Source of the DNA: CAZKAP01 sp964552195
GTDB lineage: Bacteria; Bacteroidota; Bacteroidia; Flavobacteriales; Flavobacteriaceae
Length of the DNA: 64,000 nucleotides
Assembly (NCBI GenBank): GCA_964552195.1
Contig: CAZKFM010000003.1
Span: forward strand, 62,001-126,000
Direction: 5' to 3'
The stretch's first letter is position 1; every line of letters starts with the position of its first letter. Positions 1 to 7,912 of this stretch are shown piece by piece. The position numbers were made by a program, and so were the translations under genes. The notes under the pieces are model-generated. The model had not been told where the DNA came from, ran no database searches, and saw only the letters and a list, made by a program, of their open reading frames with translations.

Positions 1-455
1 ATGCCCAGTGGAGTGGCCACTATGGCAGCATCGATTTGGGATTCCTCCAGCAGACCTATGAGTTCCCGGGTTGGGAGTTCACGTATGGAAAGCTTTACAT
101 CGGGGTATTTTCGGATAAAAGTCTTCAGGAACAAGGGAAGCAGGGTGGGCATTACCGTGGGAATGATGCCTAGCTGAAAGTCCCCTCCTACAAAACCTTG
201 ATCCTGGTCAACGATGTCCGCAATACGATTAGCCTCGGCGACTACATGTCGAGCCTGGGCAATGATCTTGGATCCAATTTCCGTTACGCCTATAGGCTTC
301 TTGGTCCTGTCAAAAATTTGTACTTCCAATTCTTCTTCCAGCTTTTGCACCTGCATACTGAGGGTGGGCTGAGTAACAAAACAGGCCTGAGCAGCCAGGG
401 TGAAGTTGCGTTTTTCGGCTACCGCAATTACATACTGCAGTTGGGTTATTGTCAT
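1..455 (-). CDS. oxyR: OxyR-type LysR-family transcriptional regulator (partial)
   Basis: Only the first 151 codons lie in the window; the C-terminus runs off the left edge. The protein begins MTITQLQYVIAVAEKRNFT and continues into a LysR winged helix-turn-helix (about residues 1-60, with the recognition-helix run TQPTLSMQVQKLEEELE) and a linker helix, then the start of the periplasmic-binding-like effector domain (GDFQLGIIPTVMPTLLP). The similarity to bacterial OxyR peroxide sensors is by eye. The redox cysteines of OxyR would lie in the missing part, so the sensor role is inferred. It is divergent from dps, a classical OxyR target, with 108 bases between the two starts, which supports the assignment. 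The ATG at 453-455 is the first start that gives the full LysR N-terminus. Confidence 0.85.
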   Translation of the reverse strand, partial: MTITQLQYVIAVAEKRNFTLAAQACFVTQPTLSMQVQKLEEELEVQIFDRTKKPIGVTEIGSKIIAQARHVVAEANRIADIVDQDQGFVGGDFQLGIIPTVMPTLLPLFLKTFIRKYPDVKLSIRELPTRELIGLLEESQIDAAIVATPLG

Positions 456-522
456 AGGGTGCTGTCTGTTGAAAGGAATTCAGGTTTTATCGACTAAATA
501 AACTATAAATATCAGTAAATTC

Positions 523-530
523 TATTTTTG
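523..530 (+). promoter_or_regulatory. Candidate dps promoter -7 element
   Basis: TATTTTTG matches the flavobacterial -7 consensus TANNTTTG exactly and lies 33 bases before the dps ATG. No TTTG -33 element is found 17-23 bases upstream, which would fit a promoter that needs an activator such as the divergent OxyR. The match is visible in the sequence; activator dependence is inference. Confidence 0.5.
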
Positions 531-563
531 TTTATCTTAATCATTACATAAAACTATAACTCC

Positions 564-1043
564 ATGAGTCTCAATAGCATTGGCCTCGATGCCGAAAAAT
601 CACTGCAGCTCGCTGTTCAACTGAATCATTTGCTTTCTAATTTTCAGATTTATTACCAAAATCTGAGGGGAATACATTGGAACGTTAAGGGAAGGTCCTT
701 TTTTCAGCTCCATATGAAGTTTGAGGAGTTGTATACGGATGCAAATACCAAAGTAGACGAACTGGCCGAACGGATTCTAACCCTGGGCGGGGAGCCCCTG
801 CACACCTATGCAGACTATTTGAAAAATGTTAAGGTTCCCATTGGAAAAGGCGTAAGCCGGGACGAAGAAGCCGTGCAGCTCATACTCGATTCACTACAGG
901 AATTGCTGGCCATCGAAAGGTCGCTACTTCCTCTGGCGGAGGAGATGGGGGACGAAGGCACTCTGACCATGATTACGGACACCATAGGCGAGCAGGAGAA
1001 GACGGTGTGGATGATGAAGGCCTGGTTGTCAGAGAAAGTATAA
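564..1043 (+). CDS. dps: Dps family ferritin-like DNA-binding protein
   Basis: A 159-residue four-helix ferritin-like protein of the Dps family, which oxidises Fe(II) with hydrogen peroxide, stores iron in a 12-subunit shell and protects DNA. The inter-subunit ferroxidase residues known from Escherichia coli Dps are all matched: His38 in GIHWNVKG, His50, Glu54, Asp65 and Glu69 in DELAERI. The length is typical, with only a short N-terminal tail before the first helix and no long lysine-rich tail, so DNA binding may be weak. It is a single-gene unit with its own promoter element upstream and a strong hairpin terminator just after the stop. The neighbouring divergent OxyR-type gene suggests peroxide-inducible control. 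Confidence 0.95.
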   Translation: MSLNSIGLDAEKSLQLAVQLNHLLSNFQIYYQNLRGIHWNVKGRSFFQLHMKFEELYTDANTKVDELAERILTLGGEPLHTYADYLKNVKVPIGKGVSRDEEAVQLILDSLQELLAIERSLLPLAEEMGDEGTLTMITDTIGEQEKTVWMMKAWLSEKV

Positions 1044-1046
1044 TAA

Positions 1047-1077
1047 AAAGCCCGGACACTTGATATGTCCGGGCTTT
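1047..1077. terminator. Bidirectional intrinsic terminator between dps and the DUF2141 gene
   Basis: A perfect 12-bp stem (AAAGCCCGGACA with TGTCCGGGCTTT) encloses a 7-base loop. It is flanked by A-rich sequence on one side and T-rich sequence on the other, so it can serve dps on the plus strand and the converging gene on the minus strand. Confidence 0.9.
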
Positions 1078-1097
1078 TGTCAAGAGACCTCTTTTTC

Positions 1098-1514
1098 TCA
1101 AAATCGGATATTGAAATCGAGGTCTTTATCGGATACTTCGAATTTAGCCAGGTCAAATTCCGGCGGTCCGAAGGACATGTCATTACCGGAAAGTCCCCAG
1201 CTCTCGAGAGGCTCGCCATTGTCGTCCATATCCATTTGCTCGTTCCCGTTCTTGTCGTGCATGGCCACTATGGCATAGGTGCCCGGGGGCACATTCGTGA
1301 AGGTAAATTCCACCTTACCGTTTTCAATGGTGCTTGCCAGACTTTCGATACCCGCTCCGCGCATAAAGGTTTCTTTCTTATGCAAGGAGATCAGAACTTT
1401 TCCTTCGTCGCTAGGAACGTTGTCAATTACTACCTTAATAGATACGCCTTCGGTCTGAGCCATGGCAGTTAAGGTGAACAGTGCGGCGATGGCAGAGAGA
1501 ATGATTGTTTTCAT
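1098..1514 (-). CDS. DUF2141 family exported protein
   Basis: A 138-residue protein with a signal peptide (MKTIILSAIAALFTLTAMAQ, probable cleavage near the AMA-Q boundary) followed by a single all-beta domain. The run PPGTYAIVAMHDKNGNEQMD is the hallmark of the DUF2141 family, periplasmic or outer-surface proteins of unknown biochemical function that are frequent in Bacteroidota. An earlier in-frame start at 1562 would add 16 residues ahead of the signal peptide, so the ATG at 1512-1514 is preferred. The gene converges on dps and shares its terminator. No function can be assigned from the sequence. Confidence 0.85.
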   Translation of the reverse strand: MKTIILSAIAALFTLTAMAQTEGVSIKVVIDNVPSDEGKVLISLHKKETFMRGAGIESLASTIENGKVEFTFTNVPPGTYAIVAMHDKNGNEQMDMDDNGEPLESWGLSGNDMSFGPPEFDLAKFEVSDKDLDFNIRF

Positions 1515-1597
1515 AATATGGTTTTTAAATGATTCATGCTGTAAAACTCCAAATGTTATCATTTCCTACCTAAATCGGGTTACCGAACTGTTAGCTT

Positions 1598-1999
1598 TCA
1601 GGACTCAATTGTAGGCCTGTCGTTCTGAAGGGGTTCGTCCTTGCGCCCGATAATCTCCACTATCCAGTAGACCAAAATGCCCAGATGACTGGTGAAGATA
1701 AATGCGATGATCCAGGCGATCTGAGCCGAATTGCCCTGGAGCCTGGGATTACGCACCGCGTGTATGATATAGAAGATCAGTGCTAGGAACGACAGAGCCA
1801 CCGTAACTACAATAAGTATGATTAGGGGAGCCAGGCTGCCAAAAACGTATTGCACCGTCTCCTCTTCCGGCATGTTGTCCAGTTGCTCCGCATCCCCGAT
1901 GAGGGTGAAAATGAAGAAGAAATAGGTAATCGCGATACCTATGCCTGCCAGAAAGGGGCCCAGGGCGAGAAAGCCCATCCAGCCTTTGTTGTTTACCAT
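1598..1999 (-). CDS. Small membrane protein with PLDc_N-like C-terminal region
   Basis: A 133-residue integral membrane protein. Three hydrophobic segments are visible, at about residues 9-32, 54-78 and 92-113. The last, with the run HLGILVYWIVEIIG, resembles the PLDc_N (phospholipase D-nuclease N-terminal) membrane motif that many short Bacteroidota proteins carry without any catalytic domain. No HKD catalytic motif is present, so it is not a phospholipase. It is transcribed alone, away from the signalling cluster to its right, and has a plausible promoter upstream. The role is unknown; the family assignment is by eye. Confidence 0.65.
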   Translation of the reverse strand: MVNNKGWMGFLALGPFLAGIGIAITYFFFIFTLIGDAEQLDNMPEEETVQYVFGSLAPLIILIVVTVALSFLALIFYIIHAVRNPRLQGNSAQIAWIIAFIFTSHLGILVYWIVEIIGRKDEPLQNDRPTIES

Positions 2000-2024
2000 G
2001 ATTCGTGTTTTAGGTTGTTACTAG

Positions 2025-2058
2025 TAAAGTTAAATGGTATTGAAGTTTCGATTCCAAA
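2025..2058 (-). promoter_or_regulatory. Candidate promoter of the PLDc_N-like gene
   Basis: On the minus strand TTTG (2058-2055) is followed after 22 bases by TAACTTTA (2032-2025), seven of eight matches to the flavobacterial -7 element. It lies 26 bases before the start codon. The spacing is at the long end of the accepted range. Confidence 0.4.
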
Positions 2059-2292
2059 CAAAATGGTCTATTCATAAAGTCAGGAAGCGTAACACTTTAT
2101 CCTATAGGTAAGTATCTGAAGCATTTTGTTACAAGCCGGGTGGACTGAGTCCGGGTATTTGACCATTCATCCTCATTATTCGCCTTTTTGGTCAAAGCGA
2201 TCGGGCCCGAGCAGCGGAAAGCGTAATTTCGTAGTTTAGTTTCCGTGCAGCGGGCTATAAATTCTTGAAAACGCTGGATAAACGAATATCCC

Positions 2293-3645
2293 ATGGAGCG
2301 CATAATCAAATGGTTTTGGAAATACCTCTACATTGGTGGACTGGTCGGGCTGGTACTCTCGGTCATATTCATAGGTCTGGAAGCGCTTGCAGATGGTGGC
2401 ATTCAGTGGAATGAGGAATTGCGTTCGGATTTCATCAATCACATGCTGCATGCCATTATACTCACCTCCTTTAACGGAACCTTATTTAACTACCTGCACC
2501 AGCGGGATGTATTTCGCAAGCCCAGCGCTCTGAAGATTTTAGGCAGCCTGCTAGCCAGCATAGCCCTTACGGTACTCGGTATTTTTCTGGCTCGTGCCAT
2601 ACATCTGGTTGGCTTAAAGGGAATGGACTGGCCGACCTTTATCGCTCAACAACGGCTGGTCAATTACGTAATTGGGATCCTGATCACTCTGGTGGTCACC
2701 CTGTTTTTTCACCTCATGTATTTTTACAAGGAGTGGCAGGATAAAAAAGTCAGGATCCATAAGCAAATGGCGGGTACGGCCTCCGCCCGCTATGAGGCCC
2801 TTAAGAATCAGCTCGATCCCCACTTCCTGTTCAACAGCCTGAATGTGCTCAGCAGCCTGATTGAGGAAGATCCCCGGCAGGCTCAGAAGTTTACCACTTC
2901 TCTGTCCAAAGTTTACCGCTACGTACTCGAGCAGAAAAACAAGGACTTGGTCACTCTGGAGGATGAATTGTCCTTCGCGCGCACCTACGCCCGATTGCTC
3001 ACCATGCGCTTCGAGGACAGCCTGGAATTCCGTTTGCCCGACAAGGTCAAGTCTCCAAAAGCCAAAATGGTGCCCCTGTCCCTGCAGTTACTTTTGGAGA
3101 ATGCGGTAAAACACAACGAGGTTTCGGGTCAGAAGCCGCTGACCATAGAGGTGCTGGAAGAGAATGACCGGCTCGTGGTCCGGAATAATCTGCAGGAAAA
3201 ACAGACTGTAAGCCGGGGTAGTGGAGTGGGATTGAAGAATATCAGGCAGCGTTACCAGCTTCTGACTCCCGAACCGGTGGAGATCACTAAGGAAAAGGGC
3301 CTGTTCAGTGTAACCCTACCCCTGCTCGGTGAGGAAGTGGAGATCGAGAACGTACCCAATTCAGAGGAATATCTCAACAAGAAACGGTACGAGAAGGCCA
3401 GAGAAAAAGTAGAGGAATTGCGGGGTTTCTACGGTCATCTGGGGTCCTTCCTGCTGGTGATCCCCGCTCTCTGGATACTCAATTACTGGTCCCAACCCGG
3501 TTTCCTCTGGGCGATATTCCCCACCCTGGGCTGGGGGTTCGGATTAACCCGGCACGCGATGCGGGTATTCGAAGTCAATATACTCTGGGGTAAGGAATGG
3601 CAGGAGCGCAAGATTCATGAGTTGATGGAAAAGGACGATTTCTAA
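2293..3645 (+). CDS. LytS-type sensor histidine kinase with C-terminal 2TM domain
   Basis: A 450-residue inner-membrane kinase. Four hydrophobic segments (about residues 12-30, 50-68, 83-108 and 121-145) form the sensor part. The His_kinase (LytS/YehU) domain follows with phosphoacceptor His177 in LDPHFLFNSLN, the N-box LLLENAVKHN near 267 and the G-box GSGVGLKNI near 309. Unusually the chain does not end there: residues 364-450 form a 2TM domain (two membrane helices, then GKEWQERKIHELMEKDDF). The next two genes encode the same domain alone and the third a LytTR regulator, so this is one signalling unit. The stimulus is unknown. The extra membrane domain would tether both ends of the catalytic part to the membrane. 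Confidence 0.9.
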   Translation: MERIIKWFWKYLYIGGLVGLVLSVIFIGLEALADGGIQWNEELRSDFINHMLHAIILTSFNGTLFNYLHQRDVFRKPSALKILGSLLASIALTVLGIFLARAIHLVGLKGMDWPTFIAQQRLVNYVIGILITLVVTLFFHLMYFYKEWQDKKVRIHKQMAGTASARYEALKNQLDPHFLFNSLNVLSSLIEEDPRQAQKFTTSLSKVYRYVLEQKNKDLVTLEDELSFARTYARLLTMRFEDSLEFRLPDKVKSPKAKMVPLSLQLLLENAVKHNEVSGQKPLTIEVLEENDRLVVRNNLQEKQTVSRGSGVGLKNIRQRYQLLTPEPVEITKEKGLFSVTLPLLGEEVEIENVPNSEEYLNKKRYEKAREKVEELRGFYGHLGSFLLVIPALWILNYWSQPGFLWAIFPTLGWGFGLTRHAMRVFEVNILWGKEWQERKIHELMEKDDF

Positions 3646-3732
3646 ACGCTTCATCCTTGCCTGGCTACAGTTCGGTAGATTAATTTTCTACCCGCGAACC
3701 TATAATCGCAACTTTGTCTAAAACGTATAAAG

Positions 3733-4011
3733 ATGAACGACAAAGAACAACTCAAGTACATGAGAGCCAAGGAAAGGGTCGAGGAGATCCGGGGATTCTA
3801 TGTACACACCCTCGTATTTGTACTGGCCATGTCGGCCATGGCGTACGTGAATTACATCACCACCGAATTCCCCTGGGTAGTATTTCCGCTGATTGGATGG
3901 GGCCTGGGCCTTCTGGCCCATGGGGTTCGCGTCTTTAACCTGCTGCCATTCTTCGGTAAGCAATGGGAGGAGCGGAAAATCCGGGAGTTCATGGACAAAG
4001 ACAATCTCTAA
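3733..4011 (+). CDS. Stand-alone 2TM domain protein (first copy)
   Basis: A 92-residue protein made only of a 2TM domain: an N-terminal amphipathic stretch (YMRAKERVEEIRGFYVH), two membrane helices at about residues 24-42 and 48-65, and the family's terminal motif GKQWEERKIREFMDKDNL. It closely parallels the C-terminus of the upstream kinase and the next gene, so the three copies look like products of tandem duplication. The 87-base gap after the kinase may hold its own promoter. Co-occurrence with a LytS kinase and LytTR regulator suggests a membrane partner or adaptor of that kinase, which is inference. An overlapping minus-strand reading frame is a shadow. Confidence 0.85.
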   Translation: MNDKEQLKYMRAKERVEEIRGFYVHTLVFVLAMSAMAYVNYITTEFPWVVFPLIGWGLGLLAHGVRVFNLLPFFGKQWEERKIREFMDKDNL

Positions 4012-4021
4012 AATACGACTT

Positions 4022-4306
4022 ATGAATCGCGAAAATCCTAAATATCAGATGGCTAAAGACAAGGTGCAAAAAGTTCGCACCTTCTATTACGGCCTGTTCT
4101 CCTACGTTTTGGTTGTTGGAGGACTAGCCGCCCTTAATTATTACCTGGACGAATTCAGGGATCCCTGGGTCCTTTGGGTAGCCTTGTTCTGGGGACTGGG
4201 CTTGTTTTTGAAGGGCATACGACTTTTCGGAAAGGTTCCTTTCATGGGCAAGGATTGGGAGGAGCGAAAAATACGGGAGTACATGGATAAAGACTCCTTT
4301 CGCTAA
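4022..4306 (+). CDS. Stand-alone 2TM domain protein (second copy)
   Basis: A 94-residue 2TM domain protein starting at the ATG at 4022, ten bases after the previous stop. An upstream in-frame start at 3893 lies inside the preceding gene and is rejected. The layout matches its neighbour: amphipathic start (YQMAKDKVQKVRTFYYG), two membrane helices, and the C-terminal GKDWEERKIREYMDKDSF. The segment between the two helices differs most among the three copies, while the charged C-terminal tail is nearly identical, which suggests that the tail is the conserved contact surface. It lies 22 bases before the LytTR regulator and is almost certainly cotranscribed with it. Confidence 0.85.
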   Translation: MNRENPKYQMAKDKVQKVRTFYYGLFSYVLVVGGLAALNYYLDEFRDPWVLWVALFWGLGLFLKGIRLFGKVPFMGKDWEERKIREYMDKDSFR

Positions 4307-4328
4307 TTTCCAGTTCTAAAGCTATATC

Positions 4329-5084
4329 ATGAGGACACTGATCATAGAAGATGAAAAACCCGCTGCCCGCCGCCTGGCCAGGCAATTGCAGGACTTATCC
4401 ATACAGGTGGAGGAGCAGCTCCATTCGGTACGAGAGGCGATTGAATGGTTCTCAGCCAACGAACATCCCGACCTGATTTTTCTCGACATTCAGCTGGCGG
4501 ATGGGTTGTCTTTTGAAATATTTGATGAAGTTGAGGTGAGCAGCCCGATTATTTTTACCACCGCCTATGACGAATATGCCCTGCAGGCCTTTAAGCTCAA
4601 CAGTATTGATTATCTGCTCAAGCCTATAGATGATGAGGAACTCGAAACGGCAGTGAGCAAATACCGGGAGCTTCAGGGTAGAAGAGAGGAACCCCGGGTT
4701 GACTTTGAGGACATTCGGAAGCTCTTGGGTAATCCGGTAGAGCGTGAGTACAAGAAACGGTATACCGCCCGGGTGGGCTCTCATATCAAGGTGATCCCTG
4801 TGGACGAAGTCAGCTGCTTTTATTCCCAGGACAAGGGAACCTATGCGGCCACCGAGAGCGGTCGGAGTTTCCTGCTCGATACTACCATCGAACAATTGGA
4901 GAAGGAATTGGCTCCGGAATCTTTTTTCCGGGTAAGTCGGAAGTATATCGTGCAGCTTCCTCACATACTTGACATCATCGCGTACTCAAATTCCCGACTG
5001 AAGATTGAAGTTAAGGGGCATAAGGAGCAGGAAATCATAGTGAGCCGAGAACGGGTAAATGACTTCAAGCTGTGGTTGCAATAA
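4329..5084 (+). CDS. LytTR family response regulator
   Basis: A 251-residue two-component regulator. The receiver domain (residues 1-115) shows the acidic pair Glu7-Asp8, phosphoacceptor Asp53 in FLDIQ, the switch Thr in IIFTTAYDEYA and Lys98 in YLLKPID. A LytTR DNA-binding domain follows (about 145-250), with the typical signatures FFRVSRKYIV and VSRERVNDFKLWL. It is the output partner of the LytS-type kinase at 2293-3645. Targets are unknown; LytTR proteins often regulate their own operon, but no pair of LytTR repeats was recognised nearby. The following 280 bases to the next gene hold nothing recognised on either strand. Confidence 0.95.
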   Translation: MRTLIIEDEKPAARRLARQLQDLSIQVEEQLHSVREAIEWFSANEHPDLIFLDIQLADGLSFEIFDEVEVSSPIIFTTAYDEYALQAFKLNSIDYLLKPIDDEELETAVSKYRELQGRREEPRVDFEDIRKLLGNPVEREYKKRYTARVGSHIKVIPVDEVSCFYSQDKGTYAATESGRSFLLDTTIEQLEKELAPESFFRVSRKYIVQLPHILDIIAYSNSRLKIEVKGHKEQEIIVSRERVNDFKLWLQ

Positions 5085-5367
5085 GCAACTGTAAAACACT
5101 GGTAAGCAGAATTATAAAAATTGCAATAGAATTTATCTATCGCAGGTTTTCCATGTGAATTGCGTCGTACTGAACGATTCATGGGGCTATGGAAAGGTGG
5201 TAAGCAGGCCTGGAAGAGTATTGACGATTTTCAAAGGACCGTTCAGGGGGCAATTTAATCTTCTCTGTTCCTATTTTGACTTCACGGGAAAACGGACAAA
5301 GAACAATCAGGCAGAGTTTTTTACCGTTTAGAATTTATCTCCCACGAACCCGATTTGAGCTGCAAAA

Positions 5368-5547
5368 TCATTTGGGAGGTGTCTTCTGCAGACTAATCCC
5401 CGAGAAGAAGAAAATACTTCCCAAAATACCAAACACGATCAGTTTTTTCAGATTATCGGCGTCTCCCACGATGAGAAATGCCGTATAAATCAGAAATACT
5501 ATTCCGATTATGGACAGGAAAGCTCCGAAGATCTTGGATATATCCAT
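5368..5547 (-). CDS. Small two-helix membrane protein (59 residues)
   Basis: A short reading frame starts with ATG at 5547 and ends with TGA at 5368. It encodes MDISKIFGAFLSIIGIVFLI, a second hydrophobic segment (about residues 35-50) and a polar tail ending TPPK. Two clean membrane helices separated by a charged turn (GDADNLKK), a proper start and stop, and the absence of any competing gene make it likely to be real. The sequence CAAATTTA at 5562-5569 reads TAAATTTG on the minus strand, a full -7 match, but would leave a very short leader. No family is recognised; similar tiny two-helix proteins are common and mostly uncharacterised in Flavobacteriia. Confidence 0.6.
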   Translation of the reverse strand: MDISKIFGAFLSIIGIVFLIYTAFLIVGDADNLKKLIVFGILGSIFFFSGISLQKTPPK

Positions 5548-5784
5548 GCGTTAAATAAAAACAAATTTAGTCTTTTCGTCGAATGTGCCGGATAAAGGGC
5601 ATGCACTTAGGGTAACGTAAGACATGCTTTGGCTCGTATGACAGTGAGGCGTTGGAAGTTAGTAAAAACCCATTCAGGCTTGCCCAATGATTCCTGAATT
5701 TACTCGCTTGTGATAAGTTCGTTACCTTTAACGGCGTCTTGAAACCCATAGCATTTAAAACGTCAAACTGAAAAATCATAGAAG

Positions 5785-6588
5785 ATGAAATCACAATTTT
5801 CTTACGCCGTATTCTCACTCCTGATGGGCTCCATAGTCCTGGTGGGTTGTGTGGACTCCAAGAAAAAAAAGGAGGAGAACACAGCAAAGCCAATCCCGGA
5901 GGTTAATATCACTATCGAAAAACTAACGGGTTCACCCGAATACGGCGATGCCGTGCTGGCCATGCAACAGCCTGCCGGATCGGAGATTAGTTCCGCGGGC
6001 ATGGTAGACTTCGAATTCGAGGTCAGCAATTATGAATTGGGCGCCCAGACGGGAGGCCCTAATGCGGAAAAGCTGGCGAATTCGGGTAAAGGGCAGCACA
6101 TCCATTTTATACTGAACAATCAGCCGTATTCTGCCCATTACGAGCCAGCGTTCAGCAAAGAACTGCCCGAAGGCGTTCATCACCTGGTTGCCTTCCTCAG
6201 CCGGTCCTATCACGAATCCGTCAAGAATCCGAATTCCGTTGTTGTTCGAAAGATGTCTATAGGGGAAGACCCGGTAGACGAAGTCGGTTTGGACATGGAA
6301 GCCCCGACGCTCATCTACAGCCGCCCCAAGGGCACCTACTCCGGAGCGGATACCGAGAATCTCATGCTGGATTTTTTCGTACTCAATGCGGAACTTGCCG
6401 ATGACGGGTATAAGGTGCGAGCTACTGTAAATGGAGAAGCGTTTACTCTGACGGAATGGGCACCTTTCGTGCTAAAGGGCCTTCCCATGGGTGAGGTTAC
6501 CATCAAGCTCGAGCTCATTGATGCCGAAGGGAATTGGGTTGAGGGTCCGTTTAACCGAGTGGAGCGCACAGTGACACTCGAGGAATAA
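5785..6588 (+). CDS. Lipoprotein of unknown function
   Basis: A 267-residue lipoprotein: the signal peptide ends in the lipobox LVGC, making Cys22 the lipidated residue, followed by a lysine-rich linker (SKKKKEEN). The mature part has two similar beta-rich portions. Each holds a segment about deformable extracellular domains (GKGQHIHFILNNQPYSAHYE followed by LPEGVHHLVAFLSRSYHES; later YKVRATVNGEAF followed by LPMGEVTIKLELIDAEGNWV). This suggests an internal duplication of a beta-sandwich unit. The His-rich HIHF and VHHL runs could bind metal, but that is speculation. It is monocistronic, with a strong terminator after the stop. I do not recognise a characterised family. Confidence 0.75.
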   Translation: MKSQFSYAVFSLLMGSIVLVGCVDSKKKKEENTAKPIPEVNITIEKLTGSPEYGDAVLAMQQPAGSEISSAGMVDFEFEVSNYELGAQTGGPNAEKLANSGKGQHIHFILNNQPYSAHYEPAFSKELPEGVHHLVAFLSRSYHESVKNPNSVVVRKMSIGEDPVDEVGLDMEAPTLIYSRPKGTYSGADTENLMLDFFVLNAELADDGYKVRATVNGEAFTLTEWAPFVLKGLPMGEVTIKLELIDAEGNWVEGPFNRVERTVTLEE

Positions 6589-6610
6589 ATCGGTCAAACC
6601 TAAGAATATG

Positions 6611-6643
6611 AGGCCTGTTGTACGTCCAACTTACAACAGGCCT
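6611..6643. terminator. Bidirectional terminator overlapping the end of the hydrolase-OsmC gene
   Basis: AGGCCTGTTGTA pairs with TACAACAGGCCT across a 9-base loop, followed on the plus strand by ATTTTTATTTT. It ends the lipoprotein gene. Its right arm also encodes the last codons and stop of the converging minus-strand gene, so the hairpin is partly coding. Confidence 0.85.
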
Positions 6644-7848
6644 ATTTTTATTTTGGCGGGTGCTGCCAGGGTCTTGTGAACGGGACAGCGATGAGCGATT
6701 TCCAGCAATCGTGAGATCTGATCCTCACTGAGGTTCCCCTCAAGTTTGATCCTGAGTTCAAAGCTGTCTATTTTACTCCCGTCCTGTTCGCATTGCTCGC
6801 AGTCCTCGGCATGTGTTTTGTCGTGGGAGGTATGCACCTGTACATTTTCCAATGGCCAGTCCTTGCGTTTCGCGTAGAGTTGCAATGTCATCACTGTACA
6901 GGCCGAGAGTCCTGCTGAGATCCACTCATACGGTGAGGGCCCAAATTCGCGACCTCCGTATTCCTCAGGCTCATCCGCCATCAGGTAATGCCTGCCCACC
7001 TTCATGGCGGTACTAAAGCCATCTTCGGCATCCAGACTCGCAACCACCTGTTCCCTGGTGTTGAGGCCCAGGTGAAAGGGCTCCTTAGCGGGCAGATAAC
7101 GATCGGCCCATCCGGCAATTACTCTGCCAACGTAAAGGGAGTCTTCCTTTTGTGTCAGTAAGTGATCTGCTCCGTCCAGAGAAACGAAGCTCTTGGGGTG
7201 GTGTGCGCTGGTATAAATGAGTTCGGCGTTTTTGATTCCAACCGTATCGTCCTGAGGGGAATGTAGAATGAGCAAAGGCTTTCTGAGAGTTCCAACCGTT
7301 TCCTCGAGGGAATGGTCTTGCAAATCGTCCAGGAACTGCTTTCTGATCTTGAAATCCCTTCCGCTCAGGGTTACAATCGCCTCGCCCTGCTCTCTGATTT
7401 CATCCAGGCTGTTCTTCAATAAGTGGGTGACGTGTTCGGGATCCGCAGGTGCTCCGATGGTGGCCACTGCCATCACCGACTCCAGTATGCGGGCGGCGAA
7501 GATCACCGCTGCTCCGCCTAGGGAATGGCCGATGAGCAGAGTGGGAGCCTGATAATGATCTTTCAGGAAGTTAGCCGCCGCGACGAGATCCTCCACGTTG
7601 GCCGAGAAATTGGTGTCAGCAAAGTCTCCTTCGCTCTCCCCGAGCCCTGTAAAGTCGAAACGCAGTACGGCATACCCCTGTGAAGTCAGGGACCTGCTGA
7701 TGTTCTTAACGGCAATGAGGTTTTTATTGCAGGTAAAGCAGTGAGCGAATAAGGCGTAATTATGTGGGTGCTGATCGGTGGGTAGCTCTAACCTGCCCAT
7801 CAGCTTCTGACCTGTGGCCGAAGAGAAATCAACTTTAATGGTTTTCAT
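6631..7848 (-). CDS. Alpha/beta hydrolase fused to an OsmC-family peroxidase domain
   Basis: A 405-residue two-domain protein. The N-terminal alpha/beta hydrolase (1-250) has the nucleophile Ser109 in GHSLGG, acid Asp200 or Asp201 and His229 in DGADHLL. The C-terminal half (about 260-405) is an OsmC/Ohr-like domain with both peroxidatic-type cysteines, Cys317 in LSACTVMTL and Cys388 in RCPVHKTL. OsmC proteins reduce organic hydroperoxides using thiols. The fusion may hydrolyse an ester and detoxify the resulting peroxide, or the domains may act separately; neither is shown by sequence. Extra cysteines in EDCEQCEQD (near 350) could be redox active. No signal peptide, so it is cytoplasmic. The end of the gene lies inside a terminator hairpin. 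Confidence 0.9.
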   Translation of the reverse strand: MKTIKVDFSSATGQKLMGRLELPTDQHPHNYALFAHCFTCNKNLIAVKNISRSLTSQGYAVLRFDFTGLGESEGDFADTNFSANVEDLVAAANFLKDHYQAPTLLIGHSLGGAAVIFAARILESVMAVATIGAPADPEHVTHLLKNSLDEIREQGEAIVTLSGRDFKIRKQFLDDLQDHSLEETVGTLRKPLLILHSPQDDTVGIKNAELIYTSAHHPKSFVSLDGADHLLTQKEDSLYVGRVIAGWADRYLPAKEPFHLGLNTREQVVASLDAEDGFSTAMKVGRHYLMADEPEEYGGREFGPSPYEWISAGLSACTVMTLQLYAKRKDWPLENVQVHTSHDKTHAEDCEQCEQDGSKIDSFELRIKLEGNLSEDQISRLLEIAHRCPVHKTLAAPAKIKIGLL

Positions 7849-7912
7849 GACGAGACGCTTTGATTAAGGATTTCCTTACCGCTAGGGTCGTTAATGGCTT
7901 TTGAGCCCGGTT

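Noticed and set aside
456..563. OxyR operator between oxyR and dps
   Set aside because: CTAT repeats are present near 503 and 522 but their spacing does not fit the known ATAG-N7-CTAT series, so I do not call a site.
5276..5488. 70-codon plus-strand frame
   Set aside because: It overlaps the better small membrane protein on the minus strand and has the composition of random sequence.
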